Assembly (NCBI RefSeq): GCF_006094395.1
Contig: NZ_CP035291.1
Coordinates: 2,170,001-2,234,000, forward strand
Origin: Staphylococcus haemolyticus
Lineage (GTDB): Bacteria > Bacillota > Bacilli > Staphylococcales > Staphylococcaceae
Direction of reading: 5' to 3'
DNA: 64,000 nt
Part shown: one piece after another, positions 19,474-27,919 of the stretch
Position numbering within the stretch: position 1 is the first letter of the stretch
Layout of the letters: each line of letters starts with the position of its first letter
Notes under the pieces: generated by a model
What the model saw: the letters and a program-made list of their open reading frames with translations, nothing else
The model's database searches: none
Told to the model about the DNA's origin: nothing
Made by a program: the position numbers and the translations under genes

Positions 19474-20400
19474 GTGGCATTTTTATTTATACTCGGTATT
19501 GTGGCTGGTATGATGGTCCCAATCCAAACCTCAATCAATTCTCGCCTTGGACGATATACTGAATCATCTTTTTATGCATCTACCATTTCATTTTTCGTAG
19601 GTACACTATTTTTATTTATTTTAAATATGATTTTTAATCCTAAATTATTTGATGGTTCATTTTATAGTGGACATACAATTGACTATCATTGGTGGGTTGG
19701 TGGTCTACTAGGTGTTTGTTTCTTAACAGGAAACTTATTATTACTGCCTCGTTTAGGCGCAGCGTTAACTGTTGTCATGACAGTAGCTGGTCAAATCATC
19801 ATGGGGGTCTTCATAGATACTTTCGGACTACTTGGCGCAAGCAATCATTCGTTTACTTTCCTAAAAGCAGTAGGTATCATAATCCTATTCTTCGGTATCT
19901 TATTAATGAACTATATACCTAAAAATAAACTCCAAGAAAAAACAAATCATATGTTTTATGTTTGGCTTATCATCGGCTTTATATTTGGGTTTGCGCCACC
20001 ATTACAAACAACAATTAACAGTGGTCTAGCTCAGCAAATGCATAATTCGCTATTTGCCGCACTCGTATCTTTCACTGTTGGTACATTAGCATTATTTATT
20101 TTAACGTTAATATTTAACAGAAGTCTTAAAATTAAAATCACACACCCTGATATCGGTAAAATCAAGCCAATACATTTTATTGGTGGTGTTCTAGGCGTTG
20201 TATTTGTCACATCAAATATAATTCTGATGCCGTTTTTAGGTGCAGCACTGACAACTATTGTCGCAATGTTAGGTCAAATGTTAATGGGTGTTATCATTGA
20301 TCATTTCGGTTTAGGCGTTCGCAAGAATCCAATAACACTTCGCAAGTTTAGTGGGCTAATTGCCATAGCTATAGGAATTATTTTGTTACGCCTCTTCTAA
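19474..20400 (+). CDS. DMT-superfamily transporter (YdcZ/DUF606 type, tandem repeat)
   Basis: This 308-aa protein has ten hydrophobic helices and is built from two similar halves. Each half carries the pattern PIQTSINSRLG or PLQTTINSGLA near its start and RLGAALTVVMTVAGQIIMGV or FLGAALTTIVAMLGQMLMGV later, typical of the DUF606/YdcZ family. The start is a GTG with AGGGGGT 5 bases upstream. The substrate is unknown. It is probably a small-molecule exporter or importer in the plasma membrane and is transcribed alone. Confidence 0.8.
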   Translation: MAFLFILGIVAGMMVPIQTSINSRLGRYTESSFYASTISFFVGTLFLFILNMIFNPKLFDGSFYSGHTIDYHWWVGGLLGVCFLTGNLLLLPRLGAALTVVMTVAGQIIMGVFIDTFGLLGASNHSFTFLKAVGIIILFFGILLMNYIPKNKLQEKTNHMFYVWLIIGFIFGFAPPLQTTINSGLAQQMHNSLFAALVSFTVGTLALFILTLIFNRSLKIKITHPDIGKIKPIHFIGGVLGVVFVTSNIILMPFLGAALTTIVAMLGQMLMGVIIDHFGLGVRKNPITLRKFSGLIAIAIGIILLRLF

Positions 20401-20549
20401 TTTTTACAACAATATATTGTTATCTTTATTTAAAATGTCTTCTTTTCTTAGTAATTGAGAAGACATTTTTTTATTTATACGATATTACACATATTCGTTA
20501 TATCGCCATTGTATAATAGTTGTATAAAAATTTTATAGAGGTGATCTTA

Positions 20550-21476
20550 TTGAAGACATTTTTTACCCCGTTAAGAATTTTAATTGCCACGCTTATCCTC
20601 CTCGTCATATCCTTTGTATGTTATATTTATGCAAAAATACCAACAGAACCTGACACATCTAAAATAGAAACCATTACTGCAAAACCTCAATACTCTCTCT
20701 CATTCATTGGAGAACAACAACCTCAAGAAAGTTTCACTTTATATTTCAATCCATCTTTAGGAAATGTTTCTTCCTTACTTGTCAAAAATGATGAAATCAT
20801 CCATTCTGATACACCTTTATTAGAGTATTACAATCCGCCCCTTGAAAAGCTTATTGTAGCTAAAAAGAAGGCCCTATCCTCACTTATCAACCATTCGCCG
20901 AAACAATCAATTAGTCAACAGTTAACGCTAAACAGCCAAATATTAGAACTCCAAAGTCGACTTCAAACACGCATTAATTCCCCTATTTCTGGAAAAGTAA
21001 CTATCCTAGAAGCACATCCTTCTAAATTAAATACAAAAATAATGCAAATTAATAGCGAAAAACATATTATTCGTGCTAATATAACTGAATCTCAATTGGA
21101 ACATATTAAAGCGAATCAAGATGTAAACGTTACAAGAAATCACTCCAAATTATTTACTGGTAAAATTCTTTCTATCATTCAAATCCCTTATAAAGTAGAA
21201 AAAGGTGAATCAATTTATCAAGTAGATATTTCGACTCAAGATCAATACCCTCTTGGACGCCACTTTGATATCGATGTTGGAACTTCTAAAATAGAACTAC
21301 CTATAAGTTCAATTTATGATAATTATTATGTTTTAATTACACAAAATAACAAAATTATTAAAAGAAGAATAGAATATACTAAAAGTCAAAAAAATGGGTA
21401 TATTATGGTATCCAATGGATTAAATATTGGAGATAAAGTGATTGTTAATCCTTCATCATCACTACTTCAAAAATAG
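20550..21476 (+). CDS. HlyD-like membrane-fusion/adaptor protein
   Basis: This 308-aa protein has one N-terminal membrane anchor (about residues 10-30) and an extracytoplasmic part. It shows the lipoyl/barrel-sandwich pattern of periplasmic adaptors: a first half-motif near GNVSSLLVKNDEIIHSDTPLLEYYNP, a helical hairpin, then TRINSPISGKVTIL, then a beta-barrel and a C-terminal KNGYIMVSNGLNIGDKVIVNP. I chose the TTG at 20550 because AGAGGTGATC precedes it. An upstream ATG at 20520 has no ribosome site. No partner transporter is adjacent, so the efflux role is inferred. Confidence 0.6.
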   Translation: MKTFFTPLRILIATLILLVISFVCYIYAKIPTEPDTSKIETITAKPQYSLSFIGEQQPQESFTLYFNPSLGNVSSLLVKNDEIIHSDTPLLEYYNPPLEKLIVAKKKALSSLINHSPKQSISQQLTLNSQILELQSRLQTRINSPISGKVTILEAHPSKLNTKIMQINSEKHIIRANITESQLEHIKANQDVNVTRNHSKLFTGKILSIIQIPYKVEKGESIYQVDISTQDQYPLGRHFDIDVGTSKIELPISSIYDNYYVLITQNNKIIKRRIEYTKSQKNGYIMVSNGLNIGDKVIVNPSSSLLQK

Positions 21477-21799
21477 CAGTGATGTTTTGCAATTGTATAT
21501 TCATATTAAAATTTATTATATAGAGCGAAATAATAATTGTTCTTAATTAATTGATTTTTATAAATTGCTTTGAAATTCAAACAAAGAATTTAATAATCAA
21601 AACATTGTTTTATTAAGTACTTTTTTGTTTACTTCTTAATTTCATTTAGTTATAATTAAATAAATAATATAGCATTAAATTAATTTAATAAAATTCTTTT
21701 AATCTAAATTATTTAAGTAATTTTAACTATTATAAGACGTTATATATAATTTAACGGGCAAAATAGAAAAAGCGCACAATTAGTTGGGGAGGTTTCAAA
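21477..21799 (+). promoter_or_regulatory. sarA upstream region with two candidate sigma-A promoters
   Basis: This 323-base AT-rich region lies before sarA. A distal promoter reads TTTACT at 21628-21633, 17 bases, TATAAT at 21651-21656. A proximal one reads TTAACT at 21723-21728, 16 bases, TATAAT at 21745-21750. This agrees with the multiple nested sarA transcripts known in staphylococci. I did not find a convincing sigma-B promoter here. A TTGGGGAGG ribosome site precedes the ATG. Confidence 0.6.
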
Positions 21800-22174
21800 A
21801 TGGCAATTTCAAAAATCAATGATTGTTTCGAATTATTAGCAATGATCACATACGCAGATAAATTAAAAAACATCATTAAAAAAGAATTTTCAATTAGCTT
21901 TGAAGAATTCGCAGTTTTAACATATATTAGTCAAAGTAAAGAAGATGAATATTATTTAAAAGATATTATTAATCACTTAAACTATAAACAACCACAAGTA
22001 GTTAAAGCAGTGAAAAATTTATCTCAAGAAGATTATTTTGATAAAAAACGTAATGAACACGATGAAAGAACTGTATTAATTCTCGTAAATAGTACACAAC
22101 GTAAAAAAATCGATTCATTATTAAATAAAGTAAATACTCGTATCGAAGAAGCTAACAAAGAAACTGAATTATAA
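21800..22174 (+). CDS. sarA: Global virulence regulator SarA
   Basis: SarA is a 124-aa winged-helix dimeric DNA-binding protein that controls agr, exoprotein and biofilm genes. The sequence is strongly conserved with other staphylococcal SarA proteins. Cys9, the helix-turn-helix [24 protein letters not shown] (51-74), Arg84 and the wing D-E-R triad at 88-90 are all present. Differences from S. aureus and S. epidermidis cluster at residues 44-50 and 97-124. It is monocistronic with nested promoters upstream and two terminators downstream. Confidence 0.96.
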   Translation: MAISKINDCFELLAMITYADKLKNIIKKEFSISFEEFAVLTYISQSKEDEYYLKDIINHLNYKQPQVVKAVKNLSQEDYFDKKRNEHDERTVLILVNSTQRKKIDSLLNKVNTRIEEANKETEL

Positions 22175-22292
22175 TTTCTTTGTGGCTTTTCTAATTCTAT
22201 TCGTTTTCGATATGAATTTATAACCCTGAGATATTAATTTTAAATAACAAAGCCAGTAAATGAAATTCGTAAATTTCACTTACTGGCTTTTT
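22152..22292 (+). terminator. Double terminator of sarA
   Basis: The first hairpin overlaps the end of sarA: AACAAAGAAA pairs with TTTCTTTGT and is followed by GGCTTTT. The second uses AGCCAGTAAATGAAATT (22251-22267) with AATTTCACTTACTGGCT (22271-22287) and TTTTTT. The outer arms of the second hairpin are nearly identical to a hairpin inside the IS1272 ends. Confidence 0.75.
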
Positions 22293-22418
22293 TGTATATC
22301 ATATGACGTATTACAAATGTATTTTAAATTAAAATGTTTTTATCTAATATATTAATGTAAAAGCTTTATTTCATGATTCATCAAACAGACATCCACTTAT
22401 AAAAATTACTGATATCAT

Positions 22419-23228
22419 TTAATGATTCACTTCTGTTATCTGTTCAACATTTTCTAAAAAACTTAAATATAAGACTAGAAACTTATCTTCTTCTTCAACA
22501 TAGGGTGCATGTCCAGATTCTTCAAATAAAACCTTCTCAACATTTTGATATCGCTCTTCTATTTTATAATGATTCTTATCATTTATAATTGGATCATAGC
22601 GTCCGTTTATAATTAATGTAGGAACTTTAACATAATGCGTGTACCCTTTATTCGCATAAGCCGTATCTAAAAGTGCTCTGCTTGCTATAGCACTATCCTC
22701 GGAATTTTGTTTACTGTATAAGCGTTGCCGTTGAATCCATTTCATTGCTGATTCTTGTTCTTTATAGATATACGGGAATAGTAAAAGTAATGCTTCAGAT
22801 TTATTAAACCCTGCAATTTCGTCTTGGTGCTCAATCATTAATTTCGTAAAACCATGAACGATATCCTCAGCTTTTGAAGAGATAATTGTTAAAGATAATA
22901 CATGATTTTCATGTTTTTCGGTAAATTCTCTAGCAATTATCCCTCCCATATCATGACCTAATAGATGCACTTTCTTTAAGTTTAATTTATCGATAAGTAC
23001 ATATAAATCTTTCACATGATCTTCTAAGTTATATGAATCAGGACGTGACGATTTACCATGTCCTCGAACATCATACGCAATCACTCTATAGTTTTGTTGA
23101 AGTTGTTTGTTTAATAAATCAAACGCTGCCGAATTACCATCTAAGCCATGAATTAAGATAACGGGGCTGCCATGTCCTTCATCTTGATAAGCTAATTTTG
23201 TTTGGTTTAACGTTTCGATTTTTTTCAT
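22419..23228 (-). CDS. Alpha/beta hydrolase with Asp at the nucleophile position
   Basis: This 269-aa cytoplasmic hydrolase of the alpha/beta fold has the oxyanion motif LIHGLDGN near residue 25. The nucleophile elbow is GHDMGG, with Asp93 where esterases have Ser. The acid lies in INGRYDPIIN and the catalytic His in ESGHAPYVEEE. Asp at the elbow is characteristic of epoxide hydrolases and haloalkane dehalogenases, so hydrolysis through an alkyl-enzyme ester is possible. The ATG at 23228 has GGAGGTG upstream, while the frame continues to 23261. A paralogue lies at 25065. Confidence 0.8.
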   Translation of the reverse strand: MKKIETLNQTKLAYQDEGHGSPVILIHGLDGNSAAFDLLNKQLQQNYRVIAYDVRGHGKSSRPDSYNLEDHVKDLYVLIDKLNLKKVHLLGHDMGGIIAREFTEKHENHVLSLTIISSKAEDIVHGFTKLMIEHQDEIAGFNKSEALLLLFPYIYKEQESAMKWIQRQRLYSKQNSEDSAIASRALLDTAYANKGYTHYVKVPTLIINGRYDPIINDKNHYKIEERYQNVEKVLFEESGHAPYVEEEDKFLVLYLSFLENVEQITEVNH

Positions 23229-23333
23229 ATTGGCACCTCCCTTAATTGTTACTATACCCACTTCATTAAAAGTTACGCTATGAATGTTCTTAACTTTATT
23301 AAAAATATTATTATATAAATATTTTTTTAATTA

Positions 23334-23417
23334 AAAAAGCACTTGTAACAAGTGCTTTTTAACTCAGTCAATGACTGCCAATATAATAACGCCTGAGACA
23401 TTGCTGATGTCCCAGGC
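23334..23417 (-). terminator. Two terminator hairpins downstream of the 23505 gene
   Basis: The first, AAAAAGCACTTG and CAAGTGCTTTTT (23334-23360), has a 12-bp stem and a 3-base loop. The second, GCCTGAGACAT and ATGTCCCAGGC (23391-23417), resembles other GAGACA/TGTCCC hairpins in this window. Confidence 0.7.
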
Positions 23418-23504
23418 TCTATTCATAAGTTAATTTACTTATCTATTTTGAACTGGGGATGTAAACTCAAATAATATTTATTTCAAGCTTATGTTAATTA
23501 AGCG

Positions 23505-24221
23505 TTACACCCTCGTTCTTGATGATAATTTAATTGTATAAAAAACGATCAATGCCACTATCATGATCCATATAATAAGAGAAATGATTTGTGCAATTTC
23601 AGGTTTTGTCACTACTGCATCTATCGTCTTTTGACAGAATAATAAACCAATTGCGGTGTACTCTATTTTTTTAAAAAAGACACCAATTAAGCTTAGTATA
23701 ATACCTATAAAAAAGACGACTTGATGACTATAAATAGTGATGGGAATGATTCCCCAATTTAGATTAAAAGCACGCATAATGATTAAAATTAGTGCAATTA
23801 TCGCAACGATATACCCTAGTATCATTTCAAAACGATTGCTATATAGAAATTTCTTCTTATCAATACGAATATTAATAAAAATCGTTAATGGAAAAATGAT
23901 TATACAATAGAATATAGAAATTGCTGTAGCCGCTTGAAATGGCACATATTGCTTATCATAAAGATATGATATTAAGATAAAATTCATAATAAAGAAAATA
24001 ACAGGATTCGTTTGTAAACCGAATAAATTTCGTTGAATAATCAAAATGATTTGTGCTGAAGATTTGCCACGATAATCTAAATAATCTTCATCTTTTGATT
24101 CAGACTTTTTTAAATCATTGCGCAAATTTTCTTTTATATCATCGATTAAATTAGGTGCCATCCCTTTGTGGCTAAAGTAATCGTTAATATTTTCAAGTAA
24201 CACTTTATCGTTGGTTCTCAT
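23505..24221 (-). CDS. Hypothetical membrane protein with cytoplasmic N-terminal domain
   Basis: This 238-aa protein has a charged helical N-terminal 65 residues (IDDIKENLRNDLKKSESKDEDYLDY). About six transmembrane helices follow from residue 70 to 230. The layout of a small helical module followed by membrane helices recalls HAAS-type or DUF1129-like proteins, but I see no decisive motif. AGGAG precedes the ATG. It is a single gene between the hydrolase and the secreted-protein gene. Confidence 0.5.
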   Translation of the reverse strand: MRTNDKVLLENINDYFSHKGMAPNLIDDIKENLRNDLKKSESKDEDYLDYRGKSSAQIILIIQRNLFGLQTNPVIFFIMNFILISYLYDKQYVPFQAATAISIFYCIIIFPLTIFINIRIDKKKFLYSNRFEMILGYIVAIIALILIIMRAFNLNWGIIPITIYSHQVVFFIGIILSLIGVFFKKIEYTAIGLLFCQKTIDAVVTKPEIAQIISLIIWIMIVALIVFYTIKLSSRTRV

Positions 24222-24329
24222 GAGTTACTCCTTTGCTATGGTTTAATAACATCTATACGATTTGTTAATTGTTCAATTTAAAATTTTATCATACATTGAC
24301 ATTATTTTCTGTTTAATGACGAAAAATAA

Positions 24330-24371
24330 GAGCATGACGTTATTCAAAAGTTAGAATTTAACGTCATGCTC
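24330..24371 (-). terminator. Terminator after secreted-protein gene
   Basis: Arms GAGCATGACGTTA (24330-24342) and TAACGTCATGCTC (24359-24371) form a perfect 13-bp stem. On the minus strand a T-rich tail follows. Confidence 0.75.
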
Positions 24372-24404
24372 CTAGTGATGGAATTATAAAATTTGTTATT
24401 TTTA

Positions 24405-24911
24405 TTATTTAGCAAGATCAATACGATATAATTTTAAGTTTTTATCTTGAGGTGAATTTGAGCCAAATTGATAGCTTGTTTTACCTTTTTGAATATATCC
24501 AAAATTGCCACTTACTTTATTATATTGAACTCGTGCCACTGCATTTTGGCCTAAACTTTTCTTAACTTGATTATAAGTTGGGCCATTAGCTTCATTATAA
24601 GTCATAGAAACTCTTGTAACATAACCTTGGTTCTTTTTACCTACTGCAGTTACAACTAATAAACCTTTATTTGTGCGATACTCATAATAACCTTCATTGT
24701 TGCTTGGATTTTTAGAATAAATCGGTGTACCATATTTGTTTGAAACATTTTTGATTGATTCGCCAAGTGTAATATTTTCTAATGATTTTTCACCTTGAGT
24801 TAATTGTTGAACTGTTTGAATTGTATTACCGCTAGCTGCTTCAGCATGATTAACGCCTACTCCTGTCATTACTAGTCCTGAGACTATAAATGCCGCTACT
24901 AATTTTTTCAT
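24405..24911 (-). CDS. Secreted protein of unknown function (SA0570-like)
   Basis: This 168-aa exported protein has a typical signal peptide, KKLVAAFIVSGLVMTGVGVNHAEA, with cleavage probably after AEA near residue 25. The mature part is a polar beta-rich domain with TYNEANGPTYNQVKKSLGQ and SYQFGSNSPQDKNLKLYRID. I chose the ATG at 24911 because AAAGGAGAG precedes it, although the frame is open to 24968. It corresponds to a conserved 168-aa staphylococcal protein near sarA. A candidate sigma-B promoter lies upstream. Confidence 0.8.
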   Translation of the reverse strand: MKKLVAAFIVSGLVMTGVGVNHAEAASGNTIQTVQQLTQGEKSLENITLGESIKNVSNKYGTPIYSKNPSNNEGYYEYRTNKGLLVVTAVGKKNQGYVTRVSMTYNEANGPTYNQVKKSLGQNAVARVQYNKVSGNFGYIQKGKTSYQFGSNSPQDKNLKLYRIDLAK

Positions 24912-24959
24912 AAGCACTCTCTCCTTTATCTCATTTCTCGTCTTGTGCTTATTCATAGT

Positions 24960-24984
24960 ATACCCCATTTATTACTAAAATAAC
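24960..24984 (-). promoter_or_regulatory. Candidate sigma-B promoter of the secreted-protein gene
   Basis: Read on the minus strand, GTTATT is followed by GGGTAT with 15 bases between GTTA and GGGTAT. This fits the staphylococcal sigma-B consensus GTTT-N14-17-GGGTAT. It lies about 50 bases before the start codon. An inverted repeat TGTTAC (25001-25006) and GTAACA (25024-25029) lies just upstream and may bind a regulator. Confidence 0.4.
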
Positions 24985-25064
24985 ACTATTATTACAAAAA
25001 TGTTACAAATTAAGTTATTTTATGTAACAAATTAGGATGACGACTGAAGTTATCCTAACAACAA

Positions 25065-25859
25065 TTAGTGCTCAGGCATATATTTCTTAATAAATGGTGT
25101 TACATCTTTAATAAACTTATCTTTCTCTTCCTCAAAAGGATATAAACTTGATTGAGCATACACATCAAATTGTGACTCTTTAACTAAATCAGCTACTTCT
25201 TTAGATTCAAGTGTTGTAATACGCTCACCATGTTCTCCCGCAATAATTAACGTCGGTTTCGTTACATGTTTAAATATGCTTGAAATCGCAGTTTCTTTGA
25301 ACACATCTTCAATCGCTTGTGTCTCCTCCTTTGTAGAAATTACGTTCGTATCCTCAACATGTTTTAAAAACTTATCAACTTTTCTCGGCTTATAATAACG
25401 ATGCTTTTCTAAAAACTTATTTTGTTTTTCGTCATCCCAGTTTCTAATTTTATGTGAATATTTTCTGAATAAACGTTCTTCAGGTAATTCACCCTCAATA
25501 GATGTTGGTGTTACCATTATGAGGGATGACACATAATTAGGATATCGTTCTGCCAAATCCGCAATTATGGCTGCACCCATTTCATGACCTATTAATGCTG
25601 ATTCATCAATATACAAATAATCTAGTAATTGTATGATATCATCGGCAAATTCTTTGAAATCAATTTGTCTTGGTTTATCTGAATAGCCATGTCCTCTCAA
25701 ATCTAGTAAAACTACTTGAAAAGATTTTGCCAATTCTTTTGCTAAATTTTGAAATATAGAAGCATTTTCATATGCCGTATGTACTAAGACAACAGGATAT
25801 CCCTCACCCATCGTATTGTAATGTAAGGATAAACCACCTTTTCTAGTAAATAAATCCAT
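25065..25859 (-). CDS. Alpha/beta-hydrolase-fold protein with degenerate triad
   Basis: This 264-aa paralogue of the hydrolase at 22419 is co-linear through the first 100 residues. The nucleophile elbow reads GHEMG, with Glu93 instead of Ser or Asp. The acid region reads AGEHGERIT, and the His position aligned to SGHAPYVEEE reads SSLYPFEEE, with no His. All three catalytic positions are therefore altered, which suggests a non-hydrolytic or binding role. The ATG at 25859 lies one base after the stop of the HAD gene, with GGAGGAG inside that gene, so the two are translationally coupled. Confidence 0.75.
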   Translation of the reverse strand: MDLFTRKGGLSLHYNTMGEGYPVVLVHTAYENASIFQNLAKELAKSFQVVLLDLRGHGYSDKPRQIDFKEFADDIIQLLDYLYIDESALIGHEMGAAIIADLAERYPNYVSSLIMVTPTSIEGELPEERLFRKYSHKIRNWDDEKQNKFLEKHRYYKPRKVDKFLKHVEDTNVISTKEETQAIEDVFKETAISSIFKHVTKPTLIIAGEHGERITTLESKEVADLVKESQFDVYAQSSLYPFEEEKDKFIKDVTPFIKKYMPEH

Positions 25860-25860
25860 C

Positions 25861-26565
25861 TTATGAATCTCCTCCTTGTTTAATATGAATCGGTAATATT
25901 GATAATAACTCTTCACTTGTAGTAATAATAAAGTCAACCTCTTCTTCTAAAGGTTCTAATTCAGCGTCATCATGTTTAAACCACACACTAACCATGCCCA
26001 TTGCGCGAGCTGGTGCTACATCATTTAAAGCGTCATCGCCCACATACATTATCTCTTCTGGTTGAACATTTAATTGATTAATCATATCTTCAAATATTTT
26101 AGGATGAGGCTTACGGAATCCTACTGTTTCAGAAGTTGATAAATAGTTGATTACATGCCCTAATCCTAATGAATGTAAACGAAATTGTTTAATTTTAGAT
26201 TTACCATTTGCGATAACACCTAAAACATAATTATTTTGCGATAATTTCTCCAAAGTATATAGCGTGTCATAATAAGGGAATACGTAACGATAGAAATGCA
26301 TTTCAAAATCATTAAATAAATCTTTCCATGTTAGACGATCAATATGGAACTGCTTAATAATTGCTTTATATAAATCAGGTTTATCATTATCTTCATCGTC
26401 ATCTAATTCTATAAATTTTTGTTTAAAATCTGCTAATTGAACATGTACGAAGTAATCATGAAATCGTTCATATTGTTCCTCAATGAATTTATCTCGAGAT
26501 TTTGTTCTATCTAATAATGTACCTTCTAAATCAAACACGATTGCTTTTATATGACTTAAGTCCAT
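25861..26565 (-). CDS. HAD-superfamily hydrolase (altered motif I)
   Basis: This 234-aa cytoplasmic HAD phosphatase-like protein has a helical cap. Motif I is FDLEGTLLD, so Asp12 is present but the usual second Asp is Glu14. Motif II is VIANGKSK, with Ala where Thr or Ser is normal. The Lys is in RKPHPKIF and the acidic motif IV in YVGDDALNDVAPA. It resembles the YjjG/HAD-IA group. The ATG at 26565 has AGAGGG 8 bases upstream. It is followed immediately by the degenerate hydrolase gene. Substrate is unknown and activity may be modified. Confidence 0.8.
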   Translation of the reverse strand: MDLSHIKAIVFDLEGTLLDRTKSRDKFIEEQYERFHDYFVHVQLADFKQKFIELDDDEDNDKPDLYKAIIKQFHIDRLTWKDLFNDFEMHFYRYVFPYYDTLYTLEKLSQNNYVLGVIANGKSKIKQFRLHSLGLGHVINYLSTSETVGFRKPHPKIFEDMINQLNVQPEEIMYVGDDALNDVAPARAMGMVSVWFKHDDAELEPLEEEVDFIITTSEELLSILPIHIKQGGDS

Positions 26566-26664
26566 TGTCAATTCCCTCTTAACTCTCTAATTATTCTCAT
26601 TTTATCAAAAAGTCTTCCATAAAAATAATAACGTAACATCCATGCGATACAGTTAAATGTATGT

Positions 26665-27618
26665 TTAAACATCTTTAGATTGCTTAAGCAAAATGTAAAA
26701 CAATGTTGGAGTACCTATTAAAGCCAAAATAATACTAGCTGGTATTTGCACTGGATGAATCAATACACTTCCAATCCAATCTGCAATCAACATCATTGTA
26801 GCACCGATTAAAATATTTAATATCATTTGAATGCCTAAAGTAAATCTCCAATAATAGCGTCTTATCAGTTGAGGCACTATCATGCCGATGAAACCAATAA
26901 TACCTGTATATGCTATCGCGACTGCTGTTATTATAGATGCTAGTGTGAGTATCAAAAACATGACTTGTTGGACGTTTAAACCTAATGACTGGCTCTTCAA
27001 TTCACCTAATTGTAATAACTTAATCGCTGGTACCATACTAAATAGAATCAATATAATAGGTATAGCTATTAGACCGATGTATATGACCTCTCGCGTTTCA
27101 GCCGCTGCAAATCCTCCGAAAAAGTAGTTAGCTATTTGGTTCATCTTATTAGGTTTAATTAAAACTAGAATATACAATAATGCATTAAAGAGTGCACCTA
27201 TCATCAAACCAGTAATAATAAGAATTTTAAGTGGATAACCACGTGAGATTTTGGCAGCAATCATCAAGACGATCAATAATGCGATTAAACTAGCGCTAAT
27301 TGAAAAGATGGGCACCCAAATAAAAGATAATCCTAGAAATATCGCCAATCCAGAACCGAATGTAGCACCACTTGCCAGTCCTAATGTAAAACTATCGGCT
27401 AGAGGATTATTTAAAACAGTCTGAAACATCTGACCTGCTAGTGTTAATATTGCTCCTGTTAATAAGGCCTCAATAATTCTTGGCAACCGAACTTTGAGCA
27501 ATATCATTTGATTAAATGAATCTGTTAAACTCCCCATGTCCCATAGTAAATAAAGTCCTATAGCACCGATTAAACATATGCACCAACTTAGAAATGTTAA
27601 ATATATATTTCTTGTCAT
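26665..27618 (-). CDS. FecCD-family iron/cobalamin ABC permease
   Basis: This 317-aa permease has about nine helices. Family motifs are RLPRIIEALLTGAILTLAGQMFQTVLNNPLADSFTLGLASGA near residue 44 and GIIGFIGMIVPQLIRRYY near 240, the ATPase-contact loop. It belongs to the BtuCD-type importers of siderophores, haem or corrinoids. It lies 301 bases after the lipoprotein gene on the same strand. No ATPase gene is in the window, so it probably borrows a shared one such as FhuC. Confidence 0.88.
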   Translation of the reverse strand: MTRNIYLTFLSWCICLIGAIGLYLLWDMGSLTDSFNQMILLKVRLPRIIEALLTGAILTLAGQMFQTVLNNPLADSFTLGLASGATFGSGLAIFLGLSFIWVPIFSISASLIALLIVLMIAAKISRGYPLKILIITGLMIGALFNALLYILVLIKPNKMNQIANYFFGGFAAAETREVIYIGLIAIPIILILFSMVPAIKLLQLGELKSQSLGLNVQQVMFLILTLASIITAVAIAYTGIIGFIGMIVPQLIRRYYWRFTLGIQMILNILIGATMMLIADWIGSVLIHPVQIPASIILALIGTPTLFYILLKQSKDV

Positions 27619-27919
27619 TTTATCAACTCATCAATAATCTTTCTATTATTTCTTCTATTATAACTGATGATATAAAAGAATGGGACTGGGGCCAGCATTC
27701 TTTTAAATTCGTAGATTCAGCTTGCCTTAGTTATAACACTTCTAAATATAATTCGTTTTGCTATTTCCCGTTGCATAGTCACAAAAATAATTAGAACTGA
27801 GAAAAACTTGATTTAAAGCCTTTCTCAGTTCAGTTAGCTACAGGGGATTTGAAATGTAACCTTTCACTATAAAATTGTACTAATCTCACTTTTACAATAA
27901 CTATTTAATTCATATGAAT
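27619..27919. other. Intergenic gap between permease and lipoprotein genes
   Basis: This 301-base spacer contains a hairpin, AACTGAGAAA (27795-27804) with TTTCTCAGTT (27821-27830), and a staphylococcal-repeat-like stretch GGGACTGGGGCCAGC near 27683. The hairpin would attenuate or terminate lipoprotein transcription before the permease. No ORF with a ribosome site was seen. Confidence 0.45.
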
